From Pedobacter sp. KBW06 (GTDB taxonomy: Bacteria > Bacteroidota > Bacteroidia > Sphingobacteriales > Sphingobacteriaceae), in contig NZ_QAJL01000001.1 in the NCBI RefSeq assembly GCF_003852525.1, positions 1,873,268 through 1,937,267 on the forward strand: a stretch of DNA of 64,000 bases, given 5' to 3'. Made by a program: the position numbers and the translations under genes. Below, in pieces: positions 9,039 through 18,418 of this stretch. Within the stretch, counting starts at the first letter, position 1. Every line of letters starts with the position of its first letter. The notes under the pieces are model-generated. The model was not told where the DNA came from. It made no database searches and saw nothing but the letters and a program-made list of their open reading frames with translations.

Positions 9039-9986
9039 TCAGGATAACTTATGTTGCTGAAGATAGCTATATGGTGTTTGCCCCATCCTCTTTTTAAATT
9101 CAGTGAAGAAAGTAGTTTTGGAAGAAAATCCCGCCTGACGGCCCAATCCATCAATACTATATTGTTGCAGGTTATCATGAATGGAGAACTGATCAAGGAT
9201 ATAATTTATCCTGAGCCTGTTGATGAAGCTGTTAAAATTCTCATTAAAATGCACATTTAAAAGGTAGGACAGCTGATGAGGGTTGATATTCAACCGGTCG
9301 GCGAGTTCCCTGAGCGTGAGCTTTTTCTGGAGATAGTGCTTGAACTTCTCCATATTTCCCAGAATATCTTCTTTGGACAATTGTTGGTTCAACGTTTTTC
9401 CAGCGTTCATCTTGCTGATCATTTTCACAAGTGTAGCCGTCTTAAGATTCATGAAGGAAGCCGCGACTTCCAGCGGTATGCGCTCGGCATGTTCCGGAAA
9501 TGTTCTCAGGAAATAGATATACTTGTCTTCCACACTCCCCATTCTTATAAAAATAGAACGGTAATGGGCATCACCGTAATACATTTCCAGGACCTTCCGA
9601 AAGATAACATTCATTTCCGGAAACCGGTCGTACAGGCTATGGAAATAGGATGAAGACATCGCAACCAGGTAGGAATCCTCCTCGGCTTTCACATCTTCTA
9701 CACAGGGTTTATCCCCATACATTCCCTCAATGGCAGACAAAAATTCTCCATCGACCGTAATAAAAGTGGTAATTGTTTTTTCCTTACTGGTAATCTGTCC
9801 GCTAATGATTCCCTTTAACACGAAGTAAACATGAGTACTCCGCTCTCCCTTCCTCATCAGGTACTCGTTCTTTTTAAAAAAAACCTCTGAAGAATTCTCC
9901 ACAAATTCCTGACTTAATTCAGCACTTAGGGGGTGAAAAGAAGAAAGCTGCTGAAGAACCAGCTGGACAGGGTCAGGGCTAGACAT
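9039..9986 (-). CDS. Fused cyclic-nucleotide-binding / AraC-type transcriptional regulator
   Basis: Regulator of 315 residues with two halves. The N-terminal half (about 15-150) looks like a Crp/Fnr cNMP-binding barrel: FFKKNEYLMRKGERSTHVYF, VLKGIISGQI, ITTFITVDGEFLSAIEG. The C-terminal half (about 215-315) is an AraC DNA-binding domain, with TLRELADRLNINPHQLSYLL, INRLRINYILDQF and GRQAGFSSKTTFFTEFKKRMGQTPYSY. The start chosen is the ATG at 9986 (MSSPDPVQ); the longer reading begins with TTG. The Crp-type winged helix is absent and is replaced in function by the AraC part. It is divergent, across a 572-base gap, from the SusC/SusD/phospholipase C genes, which are its likely targets (inference). 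Confidence 0.88.
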   Translation of the reverse strand: MSSPDPVQLVLQQLSSFHPLSAELSQEFVENSSEVFFKKNEYLMRKGERSTHVYFVLKGIISGQITSKEKTITTFITVDGEFLSAIEGMYGDKPCVEDVKAEEDSYLVAMSSSYFHSLYDRFPEMNVIFRKVLEMYYGDAHYRSIFIRMGSVEDKYIYFLRTFPEHAERIPLEVAASFMNLKTATLVKMISKMNAGKTLNQQLSKEDILGNMEKFKHYLQKKLTLRELADRLNINPHQLSYLLNVHFNENFNSFINRLRINYILDQFSIHDNLQQYSIDGLGRQAGFSSKTTFFTEFKKRMGQTPYSYLQQHKLS

Positions 9987-10558
9987 ATTGAGTAAAGATA
10001 AGTTTATTTCCAAATTATTGATAATGCTAATTGATAATTAAGGGCAAACCATCGACCTTTTTCTTTCCCCCTATTGATTCGGAATTATAATCCCGAACCG
10101 CATGACACTCCTAAAACTGTTTTTTTCATAAAAATGTAAATAGATTTGAGCTGAGATCATCCAAAAAAGACAACTTAAGGCCCGAAAAGATATTTTTTCT
10201 CCCCCCTCTCAGGAGACTCATCCATAAGGTACCCGCTTAGGCGGGTATCGTTGGTACAGCATCAGTACCCCCGGAAATCAATCTCATAACAAAATGCTAA
10301 TACCTGGTTAATAAATCACCTGCCACTGTGGTCGGAACTGTGATCAATTCACGCGTCCTGAACTGCACTATTTTTTAAAAAAAGCTGAAAAATGAGGCAA
10401 TAAAACCGTTTTAGCCACTTTTTGAAGCATCCTAAAGGCGATAAAATTTCATAACTCTAAAGAACGGCCTCTATAGCAGAAAAACATAACCATAATGTCA
10501 TTTTCATATTCGTTTTACAACCTGAATTTAGATTTGCAGGTAAAAATCAAACACAAAT
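9987..10558. promoter_or_regulatory. Long divergent intergenic region upstream of SusC
   Basis: 572 bases without a gene between the cNMP/AraC regulator and the SusC gene. It must carry promoters for both. A small hairpin is present at 10230-10247 (TACCCGC, loop TTAG, GCGGGTA), with no U-run after it. The leader close to SusC (10500-10558) is AT-rich. The unusual length leaves room for a long 5' leader, as seen before some SusC genes, but no conserved RNA was recognised. Confidence 0.45.
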
Positions 10559-13500
10559 ATGAAAAGAAAATTACTACTATTCAGCCTGCTCTGCCTGCTT
10601 CTTACCCAGGTAGTGATGGCGCAAAATATCATTAAGGGAGTCGTCAAAGACGTCAAAGGTCTTGGCATTCCGGGAGTGACGGTCAAAGTCTCCAATACGG
10701 CTAAAGCTACGATTACCGACTTTGATGGTAAATATACCATTTCGGCCCCCACAGATGCCACCCTGTCCTTTAGCTCTCTGGGTTACATTTCACAGAATAT
10801 CACAGTTAACGGAAAAACTCAGGCAGACATCGTCCTGCAGGAAGATTCAAAGACCCTTGGTGAAGTCGTAGTTACTGCAATCGGGATTAAACAACAAAAG
10901 AAAAAGCTGGGATATGCCACACAAGAGGTAAAAATGGATGTCTTGTCGGAATCGAAAACAATGAATATCGGAAATGCCTTGTCCGGACAGGTTGCAGGAC
11001 TAACCGTGAGCAATCCTACCGGTATGTTTCAGCCACCGTCTTTCTCTTTAAGAGGTAAAACCCCGCTAATTGTAATTGACGGGATTCCTGTAGAAACGGA
11101 TTTCTTTGACGTTTCAGGAGACAATATCGCCAATATCAACGTATTAAAAGGAACATCAGCCTCTGCTTTATATGGCTCAAGAGGTAAGAATGGTGCGATC
11201 CTGATCACCACAAAAAATGCTGAAAAAGACGGACTGGAAATCAACATCAATACCAACAATATGGTGACTGCCGGTTTTACCGTTTTTCCAAAAACCCAAA
11301 CGGAATACGGAAATGGTTCCAATGGGAAATATGAATTCTGGGATGGTGAAGATGGTGGTATTTCGGATGGTGACATGATCTGGGGCCCGAAATTTCAGCC
11401 GGGGGTTAAAATTGCACAATGGAACAGTCCCATCAGAAACAAGCAAACCGGAGAGACCATCGCCTGGTGGGGAAATGTGAAAGGAACCATTTATGACGAT
11501 AAATCCAAGTATGAAAGAGTCCCTACCGACTGGGTAAGACATGACAACCTGAATGATTTTCTCAGACCTGGCATCGTCACCAACAATGACTTTTCTGTTG
11601 CTTACAAGACTGCAAAAGCCCGCTTTTATGTAAGCGGAAAATATGGCTTCCAAAGAGGTCAGGTACCCAATACCTCACTCACTACAGGTGGAGCAAACTT
11701 TAACTCTTCCTTCAACCTGAGCAAAGACCTTCAGCTGGATGCTACATTGTCTTATAACAAAGTAAGTTCACCCAACTATCCCCGCTACGGATACGGCCCT
11801 AAAAACCACATGTACACCATTCTGATCTGGATGGGTGATGATGTGAACGGAAAAGACCTGAGAGACCATATGTATGTTCCCGGTATGGACGGCTACAGAC
11901 AAGCCAATTATAACTATGCATGGTACAACAACCCCTACTTCGCTTCTCAGGAACTGACGCAGGCCCAGAACAGGAATGTTGTGAATGCACAGGCAAAATT
12001 AAGGTGGCAGGTGATGCCCGGCCTGAGCTTGCAGGCAAGAGCTTCCGGAAGAGAAAACAAATCTTTTGAAAGCATGAAAAGCCCTAAATCTTATATGAAC
12101 TATGGCGATTCCAGAAATGGTGATTATAAGATGTGGAACAATTCTCAAATGAATGTGGACCTGGATTTCCTGGCCTCTTATAACAAAGAAATATCCAAAG
12201 ACCTGAGCTTTACTTTAAACGCCGGTGCCTCGACACTGAACAGAGACGTGCAACAGGAATATGCTTCCAGTGATGGCTTGATTGTACCCCGTGTATATAG
12301 CTTAAACAATACGCAAGGCCCGGTACAGGCCACAAATAAACTGCAGCAAAAATCCATCCGCAGTGTTTATGCCTCAGCAACCTTCGATTTATTCAATGCC
12401 GTCTATCTAAATGTATCGGGTAGAAATGACTGGTCTTCTGCACTGATCAAAGACAACAGGTCTTACTTTTACCCTTCAGCATCACTAAGCACCATGGTTT
12501 CTGATTATATCCGCCTGCCAAAAGCAGTGGATTATCTGAAGATTTACACTTCATGGGCCAAAGTATCAAGTGACCTTGATCCATACAGCGTAAATTCTAC
12601 GTATGACAAAGACATTACTTATGGTTCAACGCCATCAGTTACTTATCCAAAAGGATTGATCAACCCTAATATTAAACCGGAGCAGTCGAGGTCATTTGAA
12701 CTTGGTTTATCTACATCAGTAGCCAAAAGAGTTGGCCTTGAGTTTACGTTTTATAATGTTATTGATGAGAATCAGATCATTGATTTAAAAACGTCAGAGG
12801 CCTCTGGTTTCGTTACACGTAAGGTAAATGGCAACAAGTACAGAACCCAGGGTCTGGAGATTATGGGTAATTTCAGTGCGATAAAAAACAAAGATTTCAG
12901 CTGGAACATTGCTGCAAACTGGAGTACCTCGGTCAGGAAAATCACAGAATTGTACAACAATCAGGATAGATTCGGGGACCTGAAATTGAATGACAGGGCA
13001 GATAGCTTTTATGAAACGGTATGGCAAAAAAGTGCAACAGGAGAACTGATCCTGGATGCAAATACCGGCTTGCCTACAAAAGACAATTTCAAGGCAAACC
13101 TTGGACATAAAGATCCAACCTGGCGTCTGGGCCTGCAAAACAAATTCATGATCAAAGGATTTGATGTCAATATTGATATTGATGGTGCATGGGGTGGTGT
13201 AATGCGCTCAGTAACCATCGAGAAAATGTGGTGGGGTGGAAAACATCCAAACTCTGTTGAGTACAGAGATGCTGAGTATGCTGCAGGAAAATCAATCTAT
13301 GTACCCAACGGTGTAGTGATTACCGGTGGCGAACTGAAAAGGGATGTAAACGGAAATGTATTGTCAGACACCAGGACCTATAAGCAAAACACAACTGCAG
13401 TAAACTGGCAAACCTGGAGCCAGACCTATCCTTATCAGGCAAGGGTGACCGAAGGTGAAAACAAGAAGTTTGCCAATGTCTTTGACCGCTCCTTCTTTAA

Positions 13501-13702
13501 ACTAAGAAGAATCTCGGTTGGATATGACCTTGCAAAAATTGTTAAAGTAGGTAGTTTAAAGTCAATCCATCTGTCTGCCTATAGCTACAACCCGCTGATG
13601 TGGAAAAAAATGCCACTCCTGGATCCTGATTACGGTGATGACGACAACCTGCAGGATCCTTCTGCAAGATTTATCGGCTTCTCGCTAGGCATCAAACTTT
13701 AA
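10559..13702 (+). CDS. SusC/RagA-family TonB-linked outer membrane receptor
   Basis: Outer-membrane beta-barrel importer, 1047 residues. The signal peptide is MKRKLLLFSLLCLLLTQVVMA. A carboxypeptidase-regulatory-like domain follows (about 24-105, IIKGVVKDVKGLGIPGVTV), then the plug (about 115-230: VVVTAIGI, VSGDNIANINVLKGTSASALYG, SRGKNGAILITTK). The barrel ends in RFIGFSLGIKL, with a C-terminal hydrophobic pattern. There is no N-terminal STN domain, so it probably does not signal through a FecR/sigma pair. SusD follows 34 bases later and the Tat-exported phospholipase C is third. Together they suggest uptake of a phospholipid-derived or phosphorylated product; the substrate is inferred. Confidence 0.94.
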   Translation: MKRKLLLFSLLCLLLTQVVMAQNIIKGVVKDVKGLGIPGVTVKVSNTAKATITDFDGKYTISAPTDATLSFSSLGYISQNITVNGKTQADIVLQEDSKTLGEVVVTAIGIKQQKKKLGYATQEVKMDVLSESKTMNIGNALSGQVAGLTVSNPTGMFQPPSFSLRGKTPLIVIDGIPVETDFFDVSGDNIANINVLKGTSASALYGSRGKNGAILITTKNAEKDGLEININTNNMVTAGFTVFPKTQTEYGNGSNGKYEFWDGEDGGISDGDMIWGPKFQPGVKIAQWNSPIRNKQTGETIAWWGNVKGTIYDDKSKYERVPTDWVRHDNLNDFLRPGIVTNNDFSVAYKTAKARFYVSGKYGFQRGQVPNTSLTTGGANFNSSFNLSKDLQLDATLSYNKVSSPNYPRYGYGPKNHMYTILIWMGDDVNGKDLRDHMYVPGMDGYRQANYNYAWYNNPYFASQELTQAQNRNVVNAQAKLRWQVMPGLSLQARASGRENKSFESMKSPKSYMNYGDSRNGDYKMWNNSQMNVDLDFLASYNKEISKDLSFTLNAGASTLNRDVQQEYASSDGLIVPRVYSLNNTQGPVQATNKLQQKSIRSVYASATFDLFNAVYLNVSGRNDWSSALIKDNRSYFYPSASLSTMVSDYIRLPKAVDYLKIYTSWAKVSSDLDPYSVNSTYDKDITYGSTPSVTYPKGLINPNIKPEQSRSFELGLSTSVAKRVGLEFTFYNVIDENQIIDLKTSEASGFVTRKVNGNKYRTQGLEIMGNFSAIKNKDFSWNIAANWSTSVRKITELYNNQDRFGDLKLNDRADSFYETVWQKSATGELILDANTGLPTKDNFKANLGHKDPTWRLGLQNKFMIKGFDVNIDIDGAWGGVMRSVTIEKMWWGGKHPNSVEYRDAEYAAGKSIYVPNGVVITGGELKRDVNGNVLSDTRTYKQNTTAVNWQTWSQTYPYQARVTEGENKKFANVFDRSFFKLRRISVGYDLAKIVKVGSLKSIHLSAYSYNPLMWKKMPLLDPDYGDDDNLQDPSARFIGFSLGIKL

Positions 13703-13736
13703 GAACAAATACCTGATCACAATTAAAAAAATAACG

Positions 13737-15221
13737 ATGAAGAAATTAATATATAGTTTATTGGCCGGAGTACTCCTGATCTCCTCATGTAAAGACCAGG
13801 ATTTCATGAACATAGACCCGAATAAACCTACACAGGCCCATCCTCAGCTGCTCCTGACAAAAGTAGAATGGAATGCTTTCCGTGCTTTCGGTGGTACCTC
13901 GCCTTTATATGCAAACCGTATGCTCGTACAAACCGACGGAGAGAGCGAAGGCCAGTACTTTAAATGGGGAAGAGGAGATTTTTCTCCTTATGCGAACCTC
14001 AGAGATGTGACCAAAATGGTTGAAGAGGCAAAGAGAATTAATGACAACTCCTATGTTGCACTGGCCAAATTTTTCAGGGCTTATTATTTTTACAATTTAA
14101 CGCTCACTTTTGGAGATATTCCTTATTCTCAGGCCCTGATGGGAGAAAGTGGACAAGACTATGCCCCGGTTTATGATACCCAAAAAATGGTATTTGCAGG
14201 GATCCTTAGAGAACTGGATGAAGCGAATACCATGCTTAAGGGTGTTAACGGATCCATTGCCGGCGATATCATTTACAAAGGAGATGCAGCAAAATGGCGC
14301 AGATTAATCAATGCTTTCCGCTTAAAAGTCCTGATCACGCTTTCAAAAAAAGAAAACGATACCGACTTAAAAGTGAAAGAAGCATTTACACAAGTGATGC
14401 AAAACGAACTTCTTCTGGGAACAGAAGCTGGTGGCGATGGTCAGCTGGTATTTTTAGATCAGGAAGGAAACCGCTATCCTGAGTTCAACTCCAGCGGATT
14501 CGGCTCAGGTATGTTTATGAGTGCCACTTTTATCGAACAGCTGCAGGCCAGAAAAGACCCGCGCTTATTCCTTTACTGTACACAAACAAAAATTGCAAAG
14601 GAAGCAGGCAAAGCCATAGACGATTTTAGCTCTTATGAAGGTGGAGATCCTGCCGCTCCTTATGCTGAAACGAGTATCAAAGCTGCAGCAGGTAAAGTAT
14701 CGAAAGTGAACGACCGCTTTCCAAGTGACCCTGTAAATGAGCCCCTGGTATTAATGGGATATGCAGAGCAGGAACTCATCATCGCAGAAGCAATAGTAAG
14801 AAACTGGATTTCAGGCGATGCCAACCTGCATTATAAAAATGGAGTAAAAGCTTCTTTCAAATTCTATCAGAATTATGTGAAAGGATATACCGCATTTTTT
14901 ACGGAAGAGAAAGCCAACGAATATTTAGCACTGCCGATAAACGACCTGGCACTTAGCGCAACTACTGAACAAAAAATTGAACAAATCGTTAATCAGAAAT
15001 ATTTGAGGACATTTTTTCAATCCGGATGGAGTGCTTTCTACGACCAGCTCAGAACGGGTTATCCTGAGTTTCGCAGACCACAGGGAGTGGCGGTTCCTTT
15101 CCGCTGGATTTATCCTCAAACGGAATATGATAACAACAGGGCCAATGTTTCCAAAGCAATCGAAAATCAATTCGGTGCAGGTAACGACAAGATCAACCAG
15201 CAGGTTTGGTGGGTAAAATAA
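13737..15221 (+). CDS. SusD/RagB-family nutrient-binding lipoprotein
   Basis: Surface lipoprotein of 494 residues that caps the SusC barrel. The signal peptide MKKLIYSLLAGVLLISSC has its lipobox Cys at 18. SusD-type features are MNIDPNKPTQAHPQLLL near the start, the TPR-like helices around YVALAKFFRAYYFYNLTLTFGDIPYSQAL, and the late segments ELIIAEAIVRNW and KYLRTFFQSG. It resembles the SusD-like_2 subgroup. It is translated from the same transcript as SusC and precedes a hairpin at 15244-15279. Confidence 0.92.
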   Translation: MKKLIYSLLAGVLLISSCKDQDFMNIDPNKPTQAHPQLLLTKVEWNAFRAFGGTSPLYANRMLVQTDGESEGQYFKWGRGDFSPYANLRDVTKMVEEAKRINDNSYVALAKFFRAYYFYNLTLTFGDIPYSQALMGESGQDYAPVYDTQKMVFAGILRELDEANTMLKGVNGSIAGDIIYKGDAAKWRRLINAFRLKVLITLSKKENDTDLKVKEAFTQVMQNELLLGTEAGGDGQLVFLDQEGNRYPEFNSSGFGSGMFMSATFIEQLQARKDPRLFLYCTQTKIAKEAGKAIDDFSSYEGGDPAAPYAETSIKAAAGKVSKVNDRFPSDPVNEPLVLMGYAEQELIIAEAIVRNWISGDANLHYKNGVKASFKFYQNYVKGYTAFFTEEKANEYLALPINDLALSATTEQKIEQIVNQKYLRTFFQSGWSAFYDQLRTGYPEFRRPQGVAVPFRWIYPQTEYDNNRANVSKAIENQFGAGNDKINQQVWWVK

Positions 15222-15243
15222 GCAACGACAAATAATAATTTTT

Positions 15244-15279
15244 AAAAGGATTGATTAGTTTAGTCTGATCAATCCTTTT
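15244..15279 (+). terminator. Hairpin terminator/attenuator between SusD and phospholipase C
   Basis: A perfect 12-base stem (15244-15255 with 15268-15279, arm AAAAGGATTGAT), a 12-base loop, and a T-run at 15275-15281. It lies only 15 bases before the phospholipase C start, so it may lower expression of the third gene relative to SusC/SusD instead of ending the operon. Confidence 0.8.
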
Positions 15280-15294
15280 TTACAATACAATTCA

Positions 15295-17733
15295 ATGGAA
15301 AGCAGAAGAGATTTCATTAAGAAAGCCACATTATTAACCGGCGCCCTTGGCGTTGCGGGGATGTTGCCAGCCTCAATACAAAGAGCAATGGCCATCGATC
15401 CTAAAGTAGGAAGTACCTTTTTAGATGCAGAACATGTTGTGTTTCTGATGCAGGAAAACAGGTCTTTTGACCATGCATTTGGTACACTTAAAGGGGTCAG
15501 AGGATTTAACAACCCCAGAGCCATCACCTTACCTAACCAGTATCCAGTATGGCTGCAAAGCAACAAAAAGGGAGAAACCTATGCGCCATTCCGGTTAAAC
15601 ATTAAAGATACCAAAGCAACCTGGATGAGCTCCCTCCCCCATTCCTGGGAAAATCAGGTGGATGCCCGGAACAACGGTCGTTATGATGGATGGCTGGAAG
15701 CGAAAAAATCCGGCAATAAAGAATATGCAGAGATGCCCCTGACGATGGGTTATTACAACAGGGAAGACATTCCTTTTTACTATTCTTTAGCGGATGCTTT
15801 TACCGTGTGTGACCATAATTTTTGTTCTGTGCTAACAGGAACAAGCCCTAACCGCTGTTTCTTCTGGACAGGTAAGATCAGGGAAAAACAAGAGGAAAGT
15901 TCCATGGCCCATCACTCCAATGGATTTATTGATGGTTCGGAACGCTTAAACTGGAGTACTTTTCCGGAACGTTTATCGAAACATGATGTAGACTGGAAAA
16001 TCTACCAGAATGAGCTGAGTGTGGGCGTAGGTTTTGAGGATGAAGAGGACGACTGGCTTTCCAATTTCACCGACAATGACATGGAGTTTTTCAAACAGTA
16101 TCATGTTAAAAGACATCCCGAGCACCTGACCTATCTGCGTAAGGCCAAGGCCGAACTCGAGAACAAACTAAAAGAAAAGACGGATGCCAGGCTTCAGGAA
16201 AAGCTTAATTTTGTAAATAAAGAAATTGCCTTCCTGGAAGTAAACACCCTGGATAAACTGAGTCCGGAAGAGCTGGACCTGCATAAAAGGGCTTTTGTCA
16301 CCAACAGAAATGATCCGGATTTCCATGAGCTGGAAACCCTGACCTATGATGATAAAGGGACTCAAAGGACCGCTAAAATCCCTAAAGGGGATGTATTACA
16401 TCAATTCCGTGCGGATGTTGATGCCGGCAAACTACCTACTGTTTCCTGGCTGGTTGCCCCTTCCAACTTCTCTGATCATCCCGGAGCTCCATGGTATGGT
16501 GCCTGGTATTTATCAGAGGCTATAGATATTTTAACAAAGAATCCGGAAGTATGGAAGAAAACGATCTTTATCCTTACCTACGATGAGAACGATGGATACT
16601 TTGATCATTTACCGCCTTTTGTGGCACCAAATCCGAAAGACGCAACTGCTGGAAAAGTATCAAAATCATTAGACAGCAGCCCCGAATATATTTATAAAGG
16701 TGAGCATAGCAAGAGAGAAAGCCCGGTAGGCTTAGGCTTCAGGGTACCGATGGTGGTGGTTTCCCCATGGTCCAGAGGCGGCTATGTCAATTCGCAAACC
16801 TTTGACCATACTTCTTCGATTCAGTTTCTGGAGCATTTCCTAACGCATAAAACGGGCAAAAAGATCTATGAAGACAACATCAGCTCCTGGAGAAGAAGTT
16901 TATGTGGTGATTTAACGTCAGTTTTCAGACCCTATAACGGAGAACACATTCCCCTGCCAAAAGCAGTAGAAAGAATGCCGTTTTTGGAAGGCATTCACAA
17001 GGCTAAATTTGCAAAGTTACCCAACAATTTTAAAAACCTGGATAAGGCCGCTATTGCAGAAATACTTAAAAACCCGAAGAACAATCCCAATTTACCTCAA
17101 CAGGAACCAGGCATTAAACCCGCAAATGCCATCCCTTACGAACTGTATGCAGATGCAGCATTTGACCCGGCAAACAAGCAGTTTAAGATCAATTTCACAG
17201 CAGGAAAAACCTTTTTTGGAGATCGCTCCAAAGGTGCGGGATTTATCGTTTACAGCGGGGACAAAAATTGGAACTTCACTGTTGATGCCGGTGATACCAT
17301 AGATTATAACTGGCCATTGGCTGATTTTAATACCGGAACTTATGATTTAAAAGTATACAGCTCAAATGGTTTTTACCGCAGGTATATCGGTAATGCCAAT
17401 GATCCTGAAATTGCGGTCTCTTTAAAGTATCAAAGTGAGAAGGACGGCAGACGGGTAAACGGCAATGTGTTGCTTCACATCAGACGTTTAGCAAAAGGCA
17501 ACCCGATTAAATTTACGATACGGGACAACAGTTACAAAAAACCAACGCTGAAAGCGGTGTTGAACAAAAATCAGGAAGAGATTTTTATTCCAATTGATAT
17601 CAAAGCAAGTCATAGCTGGTATGATTTTACGGTAACAACAGAGAACAACGAAGTGTATAGTCAGCAATTTGCAGGACATGCCGAACATTCAAAAGAGAGT
17701 TTTACCGATCCTTTAATGGGTAAACAATATTAG
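15295..17733 (+). CDS. Phosphocholine-specific phospholipase C (Tat-exported)
   Basis: Exported phosphoesterase of 812 residues cleaving phosphatidylcholine-type lipids to diacylglycerol and a phosphorylated headgroup. The Tat signal is SRRDFIKKA at residues 3-11. The phosphoesterase core begins at about 41 with HVVFLMQENRSFDHAFGTLKG, followed by SVLTGTSPNRCFFWTG, the PTVSWLVAPSNFSDHPG segment, and FILTYDENDGYFDHLPPF. The C-terminal third (about 600-800) contains two beta-rich repeats of the DUF756 type usual in these enzymes. Its length matches the PlcN/PlcH group. It lies downstream of SusC/SusD and before a strong terminator, which suggests a phospholipid-scavenging locus. Confidence 0.92.
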   Translation: MESRRDFIKKATLLTGALGVAGMLPASIQRAMAIDPKVGSTFLDAEHVVFLMQENRSFDHAFGTLKGVRGFNNPRAITLPNQYPVWLQSNKKGETYAPFRLNIKDTKATWMSSLPHSWENQVDARNNGRYDGWLEAKKSGNKEYAEMPLTMGYYNREDIPFYYSLADAFTVCDHNFCSVLTGTSPNRCFFWTGKIREKQEESSMAHHSNGFIDGSERLNWSTFPERLSKHDVDWKIYQNELSVGVGFEDEEDDWLSNFTDNDMEFFKQYHVKRHPEHLTYLRKAKAELENKLKEKTDARLQEKLNFVNKEIAFLEVNTLDKLSPEELDLHKRAFVTNRNDPDFHELETLTYDDKGTQRTAKIPKGDVLHQFRADVDAGKLPTVSWLVAPSNFSDHPGAPWYGAWYLSEAIDILTKNPEVWKKTIFILTYDENDGYFDHLPPFVAPNPKDATAGKVSKSLDSSPEYIYKGEHSKRESPVGLGFRVPMVVVSPWSRGGYVNSQTFDHTSSIQFLEHFLTHKTGKKIYEDNISSWRRSLCGDLTSVFRPYNGEHIPLPKAVERMPFLEGIHKAKFAKLPNNFKNLDKAAIAEILKNPKNNPNLPQQEPGIKPANAIPYELYADAAFDPANKQFKINFTAGKTFFGDRSKGAGFIVYSGDKNWNFTVDAGDTIDYNWPLADFNTGTYDLKVYSSNGFYRRYIGNANDPEIAVSLKYQSEKDGRRVNGNVLLHIRRLAKGNPIKFTIRDNSYKKPTLKAVLNKNQEEIFIPIDIKASHSWYDFTVTTENNEVYSQQFAGHAEHSKESFTDPLMGKQY

Positions 17734-17737
17734 TAGT

Positions 17738-17786
17738 ACAGGCTCATCGTTCTCCCCGGACGCCCCGGGAAGAAACGATGAGCCTG
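17738..17786 (+). terminator. Strong hairpin terminator after phospholipase C
   Basis: An inverted repeat ACAGGCTCATCGTT (from 17738) with AACGATGAGCCTGT (to 17786), enclosing a GC-rich inner part (TCCCCGG...CCGGGA) and followed by TTTT. It lies between the convergent phospholipase C gene and the DinB-like gene and can serve both. Confidence 0.88.
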
Positions 17787-17810
17787 TTTTCATTATTACC
17801 AAACTACACC

Positions 17811-18359
17811 TCAATTGGCTAAACGTTTCGCCTGCAGCACATGTCTTTCGATATGATATACCAGGAACCGTAAAGTATCGCCTAATCTTAACTTTATAAA
17901 GCTGGTTATCGAGATTGGTGTTTTGGCTTTAACAAGATCAATAGCTTTGGCCCGTACAAGCAATGATTCCAATTGCTCCTGCTGCTTTAAAAACCGGTCA
18001 ATAATGGAAACGGTTAAATCGCAATTTAAGGGGTTCATTTCTTTCTGTGCGGACATCTTTTTAACTGTGCCGGGCTTAACCCGAATTAAGTTAACGAAAT
18101 AGTTTCCAATTATACCGCTACGGAATACTCCGGGAATTTTAGGAGAGGTATTACAAAGAATGGCCTGTTCTATGACCGGAAGATAAAAATCACCATATAG
18201 GGTTAAATGTGCGATACATTCTAAAATACTCCATGTCTCCGGATTGCTTTTATGCTTCAATTGGGCAGTAGGTAAAGTACTGATTTCTTTTACTGAAATC
18301 GTGGACTCCCGGCTGATTTCCAAAAGCGCCGATACCAGCGCTTCATTTTCTATTTTCAT
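17811..18359 (-). CDS. DinB-superfamily protein
   Basis: DinB_2-like four-helix protein of 182 residues. Family marks are the TWSILECIAHLTLYGDFYL segment with a conserved His near residue 51, and the C-terminal YHIERHVLQAKR with two His that would complete the metal triad. Many such proteins are thiol transferases or of unknown function. It lies 59 bases downstream of a Crp/Fnr gene on the same strand. Confidence 0.8.
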   Translation of the reverse strand: MKIENEALVSALLEISRESTISVKEISTLPTAQLKHKSNPETWSILECIAHLTLYGDFYLPVIEQAILCNTSPKIPGVFRSGIIGNYFVNLIRVKPGTVKKMSAQKEMNPLNCDLTVSIIDRFLKQQEQLESLLVRAKAIDLVKAKTPISITSFIKLRLGDTLRFLVYHIERHVLQAKRLAN

Positions 18360-18418
18360 TTCCGCTTGATTAGTTCAGCAAAAATGAAAAAAATGTATTT
18401 TGCGCAGCTTGATTGAAA

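Noticed and set aside
10230..10247. Hairpin TACCCGC-TTAG-GCGGGTA in the SusC upstream region as a terminator or riboswitch
   Set aside because: A 7-base stem with no U-run and no surrounding conserved structure; too weak to annotate as more than a local hairpin.
11177..11653. Long open frame antisense to the first SusC gene
   Set aside because: It overlaps the middle of a clear SusC frame, has no family resemblance, and looks like a shadow of the codon pattern.
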